Virus record (IMG/VR): IMGVR_UViG_3300035156_000221
Coordinates: 1 to 40,675 of that record
Reading direction: 5' to 3' (one strand)
DNA: 40,675 nucleotides
Origin: a virus
This document shows positions 22,964-28,879 of this stretch, piece after piece; positions within the stretch are counted from its first letter, which is position 1, and every line of letters begins with the position of its first letter. The notes under the pieces were generated by a model. The model saw nothing but the letters and a program-made list of their open reading frames with translations, made no database searches and was not told where the DNA came from. A program made the translations under genes and the position numbers.

Positions 22964-23254
22964 TCACTCAAGTCGTTTCGCCATGTCCTTCGCCTCCTTG
23001 ATGTCCGTCGGTTGGCTGCTCTTGTCGCCGCCGCACAAGACGATGATCAGCGTCAGGTCTCGGGTCACGAAGTAGACCCGGTAACCGGGGCCGAAGTGCA
23101 ACCGCAGCTCGCTGACGCCCTCACCGACCGGCTCTATGTCGCCCAGATCGAACGCCAGCTTGTCGACCCCGACGGAGATGCGACCCGCTGACTTGCGGTC
23201 GCGGAGATTGGCCAGCCAATCGTTAAACTCGTCAGTGCGGCGGATCGTCTTCAC
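22964..23254 (-). CDS. Toxin, RelE/ParE superfamily (HI1419/HigB-like)
   Basis: 96 residues from a GTG at 23254-23252. EFNDWLANLRDRKSAGRISV, ELRLHFGPGYRVYFVTRD and IIVLCGGDKSSQPTDIKEAK are the signature of TIGR02683 addiction-module killer proteins, probably ribosome-dependent mRNA interferases. The key basic and aromatic residues of the C-terminal strand (YRVYF, GGDKSSQ) are present, so it is probably active. It follows a consensus TATAAT and a palindromic operator. Confidence 0.9.
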   Translation of the reverse strand: MKTIRRTDEFNDWLANLRDRKSAGRISVGVDKLAFDLGDIEPVGEGVSELRLHFGPGYRVYFVTRDLTLIIVLCGGDKSSQPTDIKEAKDMAKRLE

Positions 23255-23256
23255 CT

Positions 23257-23294
23257 GTCCCTTTTAAGGGACGGAAGCAGGGCTGTCAATTATA
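23257..23294 (-). promoter_or_regulatory. Promoter and operator of the toxin-antitoxin operon
   Basis: A perfect inverted repeat GTCCCTT-TT-AAGGGAC lies at 23257-23272, two bases before the toxin GTG; on the minus strand it also supplies the AAGGGAC ribosome-binding region. A consensus -10 TATAAT lies at 23294-23289. No good -35 is seen at normal spacing. The layout fits autoregulation by the antitoxin covering the ribosome-binding and start region. Confidence 0.65.
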
Positions 23295-23305
23295 AAAGAC
23301 AAGGG

Positions 23306-23374
23306 TTAGAGCCCGACCAAACGCGCAAAGTACCGTTTGATGAAGTCGAGCGCGAGCAGCTTGCGGCTGACCAT
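23306..23374 (-). pseudogene. Broken 5' copy of the LexA-like gene
   Basis: From an ATG at 23374-23372 the frame reads MVSRKLLALDFIKRYFA, nearly identical to the first 17 residues of the intact gene at 22476, then diverges (RLVGL) and ends at a TAA after 22 codons. The upstream promoter block is also duplicated. The rest of the gene is gone and the toxin-antitoxin operon follows. It is a scar of the event that brought in the toxin-antitoxin pair. Confidence 0.85.
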
Positions 23375-23490
23375 CGTCGGCGAAAGCCGGAGCACCTCTG
23401 CAGATGGTGGTTTAGAAGGCGCTCCCATAACGCCATTATCGCGCAGGATTGGTGAATGGAAACATACCGGGACCGGAATGGCCTAGCAGA
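23325..23490 (-). repeat. Copy B of the diverged direct repeat flanking the toxin-antitoxin pair
   Basis: Copy B contains the broken LexA-like start and, further upstream, AACATACCGGGACCGGAA, matching AACATACCGGGGCCGGAA in copy A. The copies are about 0.9 kb apart and in the same orientation, with the toxin-antitoxin operon exactly between them. Confidence 0.8.
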
Positions 23491-24096
23491 CTATCGGTAG
23501 GTTGCGCTGACCCAATCCGTAATCTCAGCATCTAACGCAGCGACAAAGGTACCCATGGCTTCCTCAATCCGCTGAGCGTAAGCACTGGACGCAGTCTGGG
23601 TGATGTCCACGAATGGGTCGTCTGTAAGAGAGCGTCGGAGACCCACAACCGCTGCACTGGTCGAAATCATCCGCACTTTGCCAAGCGGCGCGCCCCAGCT
23701 CCACCGTCGCCTCTTAGAAATTGCGGTAAGGCGAGCGCAGCTTGCTCCAACCCGCTGCATGCGCCAGATCGTCTCAGCGAGCGCACTTGCACGATCTTTG
23801 CACTTTGGAGATGCCCAAGCCGCAATGGCGGCCTCCTTCAGTGGTCCGAGCTGCTCAACGATCTGCTTGTCCACATCGAGGACAAGCTTCTCCCGATCGC
23901 GCGACCGAGTAAGCCGATGAACCGCTAGTATCGCGAACAGTGCAGCCGCGAACCCTGGCATAGACGGAGCGAGGAGTTCCCCCCAGTTCTTGGGGGGCGG
24001 CGCCGGTGGCGCCAATTCGACGTATGTGAGCCGGGAGCCTTCCTTAGTGAACAGCGGGCTTGGAGCGATCGATTGAGTCGCGGATTTCGTCGACAT
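23491..24096 (-). CDS. Single-span membrane protein, third gene of the STAS/GHKL cassette
   Basis: 201 residues from the ATG at 24096-24094 (another ATG at 24144 gives a larger overlap). A short Ser/Thr/Pro-rich N-terminus (ELAPPAPPPKNWGELLAP) leads to one hydrophobic segment (about 44-62, PGFAAALFAILAVHRLT), then a cytoplasmic-type helical domain (VLDVDKQIVEQLGPLKEAAI; IRMQRVG-like helices; AQRIEEAMGTFVAALDAEIT). No family recognised. It overlaps the DUF4325 gene by about 50 bases. It could be the membrane effector or sensor of the cassette; this is inference. Confidence 0.7.
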   Translation of the reverse strand: MSTKSATQSIAPSPLFTKEGSRLTYVELAPPAPPPKNWGELLAPSMPGFAAALFAILAVHRLTRSRDREKLVLDVDKQIVEQLGPLKEAAIAAWASPKCKDRASALAETIWRMQRVGASCARLTAISKRRRWSWGAPLGKVRMISTSAAVVGLRRSLTDDPFVDITQTASSAYAQRIEEAMGTFVAALDAEITDWVSATYR

Positions 24097-24373
24097 AGGA
24101 GGGGTCGATCCGCGAAACGAAGGTGAGGCGTTTGAGGAGGTCATTCTTCGGCAAACCCTCGTCTCTGATCAAGCCGCCGAAAGCTTCGTCCAGAAACGAG
24201 GAGCCCATTCCGCGTGTGCCGTCCAGATTGATGACCACTTTGCCTGGGTTCGCGCGTAAAAACGCCGCTAACTTTGTGCGTAACTGCTCCCCACTGTGAG
24301 CGCCTTGGTTCTTATACCGCGGGCCAGGATGCACGCTAAAGTCTGTAGCGATCGAAAACATCGCGTTAGTCAT
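24044..24373 (-). CDS. STAS-like DUF4325 protein
   Basis: 109 residues. The core KVVINLDGTRGMGSSFLDEA, followed by FGGLIRDEG and LLKRLTFVSRIDPSYVDEIR, is the DUF4325 (PF14213) pattern, a STAS-like fold related to anti-anti-sigma factors; Ser58/Ser59 lie where those proteins are phosphorylated. Its ATG overlaps the stop of the GHKL gene by 8 bases. A role as the phosphorylatable partner of the GHKL protein is inferred from the pairing. Confidence 0.85.
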   Translation of the reverse strand: MTNAMFSIATDFSVHPGPRYKNQGAHSGEQLRTKLAAFLRANPGKVVINLDGTRGMGSSFLDEAFGGLIRDEGLPKNDLLKRLTFVSRIDPSYVDEIRDSIDRSKPAVH

Positions 24374-25499
24374 CCTTCAGTTCCACCGGGTCATCGCTCT
24401 GAAAGCGCCACTCGATCAGGGTACCACCAATTGAACGTTCGTGGTCTGCAAAGTGTTCGGCCTCGCGCATATAGGAATACGCGCCTCGATTGGAAAGCAC
24501 TCTCAGCTCACCGTCAGAGCAGACCTGAACAAACTTTTGCATGTCGCGGAACCCCTTTCCTCGGGTTTCACCCGGCATTCTTGAGGCGTGAAGCCGAGTC
24601 GCTGCCATGATCATCGCTCCATCTGACGGGACTGGCGTTAAGCCCGCGAATCGCACGTTGCCCTGAGCCAGTGAGCGGATCCGCAGGTAAAGACTCAACG
24701 GCAGGGTTTCGGGGATGCCTACTCCCTGGTCATACAGCAGTATCATGACCTCTTTGCTGATCACGTTCACGCGAGCCCCGATCCACCAACGGCCTTCCAT
24801 CGTAATCCCTGGCAAGACCCTCTGGTAGGCATGGTCGAGGGTGTTCTGCATCGCTTCGTTCATTGCAGCGACAAGTCGACCTCGCGCCACTTCGCTCAGC
24901 GCAAGGACGCGGGTCTCAACTATGCTCACGAACCCGTCAGTCAGCATCGAGTCGTGTCTATTAGAGCTCAAGAACCTTAGAAAGAGCGGCCTATCCGGAT
25001 CGTCCACCCGCGTAGGTGCTCTAGGTTCGTGCACATTGATCAGATTGAAAAAACCCATCTGTGTAAGCAGATCATAGACTTCGGCACTTGGCGGATATGT
25101 ACCACTGACCGCCTTGACGCCTAGCAACGAGCGCAAGCGATGGATTTCAGCCACGAGCACTAATGTCGCAGCAGGCTCTACGGCGTGAACGTGAGCGAAA
25201 TGCAGCATCAACGGCCTACGTCTGATCAGCCCCTTCTCGCGGATCTCGTTTAGGATCGCACAGGTTTCTGAGTGGTTGGAGGCGAAAGACAGAACTGGCG
25301 GTAGAATGATCTGCTCCCGATCGAGCCGCGGATCGAAAGGCAAGCTGTTCGAACTGGCGAAGCGGCGGCGTATCTCCGCTAGGTACCGCCGCCTGTTGTT
25401 CCGGTATCGCCGCCGTGCTTGCCGGCGGATCTCGCGCCTCTGCCGCCGACGCGAGATACGGATCTGCCTCTTGCGACCTTCAGGCGGTAGTCGACGCAT
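24366..25499 (-). CDS. STAS-like/GHKL ATPase (anti-sigma-factor-type kinase)
   Basis: 377 residues. Residues 1-47 are very Arg-rich (20 or more Arg), then an alpha/beta STAS-like region (about 64-150, RRRPLMLHFAHVHAVEPAAT), then a GHKL ATPase: N-box NEAMQNTLDHAY (E215, N219, H223), G1 box LLYDQGVGIP (D257, G259, G261) and G2 box ETRGKGFRDM (G314, G316). No dimerisation-phosphoacceptor His of a sensor kinase is seen, so it resembles SpoIIAB/RsbW-type kinases. Base composition here (about 55% GC in a sampled line) is lower than in the structural genes (about 65%), a sign of separate origin. Confidence 0.85.
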   Translation of the reverse strand: MRRLPPEGRKRQIRISRRRQRREIRRQARRRYRNNRRRYLAEIRRRFASSNSLPFDPRLDREQIILPPVLSFASNHSETCAILNEIREKGLIRRRPLMLHFAHVHAVEPAATLVLVAEIHRLRSLLGVKAVSGTYPPSAEVYDLLTQMGFFNLINVHEPRAPTRVDDPDRPLFLRFLSSNRHDSMLTDGFVSIVETRVLALSEVARGRLVAAMNEAMQNTLDHAYQRVLPGITMEGRWWIGARVNVISKEVMILLYDQGVGIPETLPLSLYLRIRSLAQGNVRFAGLTPVPSDGAMIMAATRLHASRMPGETRGKGFRDMQKFVQVCSDGELRVLSNRGAYSYMREAEHFADHERSIGGTLIEWRFQSDDPVELKDD

Positions 25500-25502
25500 C
25501 GC

Positions 25503-25616
25503 TCAGCGATTGGTCTTGCAGCAGCAGGGGCTAACTGACGAAGGCGTCTTTTCTGTGCCACATTCGCCCGTGCAGAAGGCTGACTTCCGGGCGCGGATGA
25601 TGTCCTGGAGCCTCAA
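25503..25616 (-). CDS. Candidate 37-residue Cys-rich peptide
   Basis: A TTG at 25616-25614 overlaps the stop of the 115-residue gene and opens a 37-codon frame with five cysteines (FCTGECG and PCCCK). It ends three bases before the GHKL ATG. The tight fit on both sides suggests a real coupled gene, perhaps a zinc knuckle. The TTG start and short length keep the call uncertain. Confidence 0.35.
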   Translation of the reverse strand: MRLQDIIRARKSAFCTGECGTEKTPSSVSPCCCKTNR

Positions 25617-25960
25617 CGGGTCCAGTCCTCGCGGGGGGTCCCGGACCATGCCAACCCATTTCCGCCCACCGGGGCGACCATTCGCTGTGTTCCCCGATCA
25701 AACACGGCCACCACCATAGCCGCTTGGGTCAATTGCTGAACGATTGTGCCCGCCTCTGTCACCGTGCGGAACAGCTGCGCTTCCGCGGGATCGTGGTGAA
25801 ACATGCGCAGCACGGCATCAGGCGATCCTGCCTGCTTCGCGAGGAATCGACCATCGGCGGGGGTGTGAACCGCCCAACCCTTGAACTTGGCCGTGCTCGG
25901 CAGGCCGAACTCCTTCCGCACTTGGTTCGGCGTGGGAGGCTTGCCGACCACGTTCGTCAC
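25613..25960 (-). CDS. Hypothetical 115-residue protein
   Basis: 115 residues from a GTG at 25960-25958 that overlaps the lipoprotein stop (GTGA). The N-terminus TPNQVRKEFGLPSTAKFKGW and the body FLAKQAGSPDAVLRMFHHDP are not a family recognised here. The pattern is soluble and mixed alpha/beta. It sits between a lipoprotein gene and the STAS/GHKL cassette on the same strand as the repressor, so it is probably expressed in lysogens. Confidence 0.6.
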   Translation of the reverse strand: MTNVVGKPPTPNQVRKEFGLPSTAKFKGWAVHTPADGRFLAKQAGSPDAVLRMFHHDPAEAQLFRTVTEAGTIVQQLTQAAMVVAVFDRGTQRMVAPVGGNGLAWSGTPREDWTR

Positions 25961-26211
25961 AGCCGCCGGTCCACCTCGACCGCTAGGCACTCTGTATCGG
26001 CGAACGCCTTGGCCCATTTGTATCCGTCCGCGTCGCGCCGCTCGAGCTGGGCCTCCGCCACCTGTTGCTTGGCAGAGCAGAGTTCGTCACCGGAGCCGCC
26101 GTTCAGCTCCAGGAAGGTGACCTTGGACTCGGCGTCCTTCAGCACCTGGTCGCGCGGGTCGACCCGGTTGCACCCGGCAGCGAGGAGCATCGCGAGCGCC
26201 GCGATAGCCAC
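25957..26211 (-). CDS. Small predicted lipoprotein
   Basis: 84 residues from a GTG at 26211-26209. The start region AIAALAMLLAAGCNRVDP has a lipobox (LAAGC). The mature part is charged and helical (DQVLKDAESKVTFLELNGGS; CSAKQQVAEAQLERRDADGY) with two more cysteines. The start is uncertain: the chosen GTG gives no N-terminal positive charge, while an upstream CTG would add Ser-Arg-Ala-Gly. A surface lipoprotein made by a prophage can block superinfection; that is only a suggestion. Confidence 0.55.
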   Translation of the reverse strand: MAIAALAMLLAAGCNRVDPRDQVLKDAESKVTFLELNGGSGDELCSAKQQVAEAQLERRDADGYKWAKAFADTECLAVEVDRRL

Positions 26212-26231
26212 ACCGGCCCGGCTCAGCCGCC

Positions 26232-26390
26232 CTACGGCCGTCGGCTCGCCTCCGCTCGGGCGACCAGGAACTCGGCGACGATCATGACCTCGGCGCGCTC
26301 GGCCGCGGGTAGCTGGCGAAACAGCGCCAGCACCACCCACTCGTCGCGTACCGCCGTCGCCGGCGGTCGGCCGCTGCTTCTGTCCTCCAC
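26232..26390 (-). CDS. Small protein between repressor and lipoprotein genes
   Basis: 52 residues from a GTG at 26390-26388, with GGAG seven bases upstream. The sequence is two helices, VRDEWVVLALFRQLPAAERA and EVMIVAEFLVARAEAS, with a charged start (MEDRSSGRPP, GTG read as Met). No family is recognised. The ribosome-binding site and the clean helical pattern support a real gene. Confidence 0.5.
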   Translation of the reverse strand: MEDRSSGRPPATAVRDEWVVLALFRQLPAAERAEVMIVAEFLVARAEASRRP

Positions 26391-26497
26391 GGAGATGCTC
26401 CGTTTGCGCCGGAATGCAGGCGCCGCCCTCCGGACTGGAAGACACTGGGCTCGCGAGGGTGCGAGCGGAGTGGTTACTGGAAGCGCATCGAGAGCGG
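26391..26497 (-). other. Intergenic gap after the repressor with a GC-rich hairpin
   Basis: No gene is seen. GCTCGC-GAGGGT-GCGAGC at 26449-26466 forms a 6-bp stem with a 6-base loop downstream of the repressor stop. There is no T-run on the minus strand, so termination would be weak. Confidence 0.35.
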
Positions 26498-26848
26498 TTA
26501 ATCGGCACTTTGCCGTACCTCCAGGCCGGCCATGCGCTCGATCAGATGCTTCAGCGCCGACCGGTCCTTCTTGGCGAGCTGGCGATAGATCTGAAGCAGC
26601 CTGACCTCTTCACCGCTGACTTCGGGCTCGGAGGGTGCGCCTCTAAGCGGGTCGTCCGTCTCGCCTGTGAGATACTCTGGCGTCGTTCCAAGTTCGCGCG
26701 CGATTTTATGTATGTGGCTCGACCCAGCTTTGTTCCGATAGATCAGGTTGTTGATTGTTGGCTGGGTGAGACGGACGCGACGGGCAAGCTCCGTCTGCGT
26801 CAGCTTCGCTGCCTCCATCCGCTCTTTGACGCGCTCGCCGATAATCAC
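26498..26848 (-). CDS. Xre-family repressor (CI-like, short form)
   Basis: 116 residues from a GTG at 26848-26846. Residues 2-55 are a classic HTH_3 domain: IGERVKERMEAAKLTQTELA, RRVRLTQPTINNLIYRNKAG, IHKIARELGTTPEYLTGETD. The C-terminal part is a short helical dimerisation segment (EEVRLLQIYRQLAKKDRSAL). There is no S24 self-cleavage domain, so induction cannot be by RecA-driven autocleavage of this protein. It diverges from the Cro/YdaS-like gene across shared operators and is likely to keep lysogeny. Confidence 0.88.
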   Translation of the reverse strand: MIIGERVKERMEAAKLTQTELARRVRLTQPTINNLIYRNKAGSSHIHKIARELGTTPEYLTGETDDPLRGAPSEPEVSGEEVRLLQIYRQLAKKDRSALKHLIERMAGLEVRQSAD

Positions 26849-26857
26849 GGCTCGCAC

Positions 26858-26925
26858 ACTATAAGCGTGGCTATGTACTATAAGCCGCATTATTGCATTG
26901 ACGAAGTTATAGTCAGACCTATAAC
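26858..26925. promoter_or_regulatory. Immunity operators and divergent promoters
   Basis: GTTATAG-N6-CTATAAC at 26906-26925 is a perfect 7+7 inverted repeat. On the repressor side, ACTATAAGC occurs twice in direct orientation (26858-26866 and 26877-26885). These share the half-site CTATAA(C/G). The plus-strand promoter fits TTGACG at 26898-26903 and TATAAC at 26920-26925 with a 16-base spacer, so the -10 lies inside the operator. On the minus strand TATAGT at 26863-26858 is a -10 candidate for the repressor gene. Both predicted RNA starts fall within a few bases of the start codons. Confidence 0.8.
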
Positions 26926-26934
26926 TTGCGAATC

Positions 26935-27279
26935 ATGGATCGAGATCATCTCACGCCTGCGGAGGCCCTTGATCTCGCAACCACTCGCGTCGGCTCTCAG
27001 AGCAAGCTGGCTCGGCTCTGCAAGGTAAGTCAGCCGGCGGTATGGGGATGGCTCAACAAGCTGAAGCAGCTGCCCGCGGAACACGTGTTGACCGTCGAAG
27101 CGGCGACGGGCGTCTCGCGCCACGACCTGCGGCCCGATCTCTACCCGCGCGGCCTCGAAGACGGCGTGCCGTTCCATGCAGCCAGCAATCTATTCGGCGT
27201 CCGCGAGCCCGTCGCAGAGAATAGGCAGGGGGTTTTACAATCCTCCGGTGCCGACGACCGCGAAAAATCGTCGGCATGA
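26935..27279 (+). CDS. YdaS/Cro-like DNA-binding protein
   Basis: 114 residues from the ATG at 26935. LTPAEALDLATTRVGSQSKL, ARLCKVSQPAVWGWLNKLKQ and LPAEHVLTVEAATGVSRHDL follow the YdaS (Cro-like) pattern, including the acidic Arg-Pro-Asp-Leu-Tyr-Pro after the HTH. The tail (80-114) is unstructured. With the predicted -10 ending at 26925, the mRNA would be nearly leaderless. It opens the early lytic operon and probably opposes the repressor. Confidence 0.88.
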   Translation: MDRDHLTPAEALDLATTRVGSQSKLARLCKVSQPAVWGWLNKLKQLPAEHVLTVEAATGVSRHDLRPDLYPRGLEDGVPFHAASNLFGVREPVAENRQGVLQSSGADDREKSSA

Positions 27280-27752
27280 CCAAGGTCCGCCCGCCCCTCA
27301 CCTTTGAAAACGCGCTTACTCGCGTGGCAGGGCTGATCGGCTGGGGCGAGGTCGCCCGGATCTGCGGCTGCGCCGAGAGCACCGTGCGCAACTGGTCCGA
27401 CCAGGACACGACCGCCAAGCTTCCGCTCGAGGGCGCGTTCCGGCTCGACGTCGCCTACCGCGCCGCCGGCGGCGACGATGCGCCGTTCCTGACCTGCTAC
27501 GCCACCCGCGTCGACACCGAGTTCATGGACGTGTCCGCCGATCGCCGCGAGCTGGTCGCCTGCGTTGCCCGGGCCGCCCGCGAGTCAGGCGAAGCGATCG
27601 AGGCGACGCTGGCAGCGGCCGATCCGTCCGCGACCGCCGCGGACCTGGTCGTCGCCGAGCGTGAGGTCGAAGAGGCGATCGGAACCAGCACCTCAATCCT
27701 GTCCCAATTGCGCGCGCTTGCCCGCCCGTTGATGAACCGACCCGGGTCATGA
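27276..27752 (+). CDS. CII-like helix-turn-helix regulator
   Basis: 158 residues. FENALTRVAGLIGWGEVARI, CGCAESTVRNWSDQDTTAKL and PLEGAFRLDVAYRAAGGDDA form an HTH region seen in phage regulators encoded right after cro. The C-terminal half is helical (VACVARAARESGEAIEATLA). It overlaps the previous gene as ATGA. It may activate later early genes or the repressor; the exact role is not known. Confidence 0.75.
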   Translation: MTKVRPPLTFENALTRVAGLIGWGEVARICGCAESTVRNWSDQDTTAKLPLEGAFRLDVAYRAAGGDDAPFLTCYATRVDTEFMDVSADRRELVACVARAARESGEAIEATLAAADPSATAADLVVAEREVEEAIGTSTSILSQLRALARPLMNRPGS

Positions 27753-27908
27753 TGCCCGTGCCGAGCGCAGTTGAGGGCCCGCGGCGGTCGACCGGACCGC
27801 CCCGCGCCCCTCCGTAGCGACCTGACGACCAGACACCCCTTTCGCACCCGGACCCGAGCCGCGCGCACCCGTCGCGCGGAGCGGTTTCGTGCTGCCCGGA
27901 GAACCGCC
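27753..27908 (+). other. Gap in the early operon, GC-rich
   Basis: No convincing gene. An ATG at 27749 overlapping the previous stop opens a 22-codon Pro/Arg-rich frame (to 27817), too short to judge. The stretch is C-rich (for example GACCGGACCGCCCCGCGCCC), which would suit a rho-utilisation or antitermination region, but no defined box is seen. Confidence 0.3.
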
Positions 27909-28166
27909 GTGTACCACCGCCCCATCACTGCAGCCCCTGCGCTGCGCGCCTCGCTGCCGCCTCCGACCCCAGTGCCCCAGGCCATCCATCCGTTGGCCTG
28001 CCGCTGCCTCGGCTGTGCCGCACAGCGCGACCCGATCGCCTTCGCCCGGGCCCGCCGCCTGCTGCGCACTCAGGCATTGCTCCTGCTCGCCTGTGCCGCG
28101 GCCTTCACCCTCATCGCGGTCGTCAACCTTCCCGGCATCGCCGCGGCGTTCGGGGTTGGGCAGTGA
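27909..28166 (+). CDS. Small membrane protein with a Cys motif
   Basis: 85 residues from a GTG at 27909, with GGAGA seven bases upstream. A Pro-rich start is followed by HPLACRCLGCAAQRD, a possible zinc or metal site, then a hydrophobic segment (about 58-80, ALLLLACAAAFTLIAVVNLP). C-terminal tail-anchored topology is likely. Family unknown. Longer readings upstream are Arg-rich shadow sequence and are not used. Confidence 0.6.
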   Translation: MYHRPITAAPALRASLPPPTPVPQAIHPLACRCLGCAAQRDPIAFARARRLLRTQALLLLACAAAFTLIAVVNLPGIAAAFGVGQ

Positions 28167-28441
28167 TCGCTGAGCGCGCAGTCGGAAGCGTTGAGCGCAT
28201 CGACTTTCCGCCCCCCCGGCTGTCCGTCGGGCCCCACGCTACCCGCTTCTTCGGCTGCCGCATTCTCCACGAGGTCTCCAACGGCCTCGCCAACGTCAGG
28301 ATCCATGCCGGTACCGCGGTCGACGCCCACCGCGATGAGCCCGTCCAGTTCCTGCTCGCGCGCGAAGACCTCGACCGTGTCATCGCCCACCTCACCGGCA
28401 TCCGCGCCGAAATCGCGGCCAGCGAGGTGAGGCATGGCTGA
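28163..28441 (+). CDS. Hypothetical 92-residue early protein
   Basis: 92 residues from a GTG at 28163 that overlaps the previous stop (GTGA). Mixed strand and helix (TRFFGCRILHEVSNGLANVR; VQFLLAREDLDRVIAHLTGI). No family is recognised. It overlaps the GapR gene by 8 bases. Probably an early lytic protein. Confidence 0.6.
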   Translation: MIAERAVGSVERIDFPPPRLSVGPHATRFFGCRILHEVSNGLANVRIHAGTAVDAHRDEPVQFLLAREDLDRVIAHLTGIRAEIAASEVRHG

Positions 28442-28676
28442 CGTCAACGTCGCGGCCGAACAGCTGCGCCTCTTCATCGAACGCATCGAGCGGCTGGAGG
28501 AGGAGAAGAAGGGCACGGGCGACGACATCAAGGACGTCTACGCCGAGGCGAAGGCGAACGGTTACGACACCACGACCATGCGCGCGATCGTGCGCCTTCG
28601 CCGGCTCGAGAGCCACGCGAGGCAGGAAGCCGACGCGCTGATGGAGACCTATCGGACCGCGCTGGGGCTGGCCTGA
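28434..28676 (+). CDS. gapR: GapR-like nucleoid-associated protein (DUF2312)
   Basis: 80 residues, full family length. AAEQLRLFIERIERLEEEKK, DDIKDVYAEAKANGYDTTTM and RAIVRLRRLESHARQEADAL match DUF2312/GapR almost throughout. GapR of alphaproteobacteria forms tetramers that clamp overtwisted DNA ahead of replication and transcription forks and aid topoisomerases. A phage copy may support its own replication or compete with the host protein. The start overlaps the previous gene by 8 bases and the stop overlaps the next start (TGATG). Confidence 0.95.
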   Translation: MADVNVAAEQLRLFIERIERLEEEKKGTGDDIKDVYAEAKANGYDTTTMRAIVRLRRLESHARQEADALMETYRTALGLA

Positions 28677-28879
28677 TGGGCAGTAACGCGACCATCGCCG
28701 TCACGGCCCTCGCGATCGCCGGGCTCGTCGCCTTCTGCTATGCGCTCGCCGTCACCTTCGCCGCTGGCATGTCGTCCAGCGCGGAGGAGAGCAGGAAGGC
28801 CGAGTATCTCGGCTGCAATGTCGCGCTGGTCGGCGTCGCGCTACTCGCCACGGCCATACTTATCTGGCGGCTGTCGTGA
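28676..28879 (+). CDS. Two-span small membrane protein
   Basis: 67 residues with hydrophobic segments at about 7-30 (IAVTALAIAGLVAFCYALAV) and 47-66 (CNVALVGVALLATAILIWRL), joined by a charged loop (SSAEESRKAEYLG). No family is known. It sits between gapR and the DnaA-like gene with one- and four-base overlaps. Possible roles include membrane targeting of replication or exclusion; not determined. Confidence 0.65.
   Translation: MGSNATIAVTALAIAGLVAFCYALAVTFAAGMSSSAEESRKAEYLGCNVALVGVALLATAILIWRLS

Noticed and set aside
24366-25499. GHKL protein as a two-component sensor histidine kinase
   Set aside because: There is no membrane segment, no H-box phosphoacceptor helix and no response-regulator gene nearby; the STAS-like partner points to anti-sigma-type switching.
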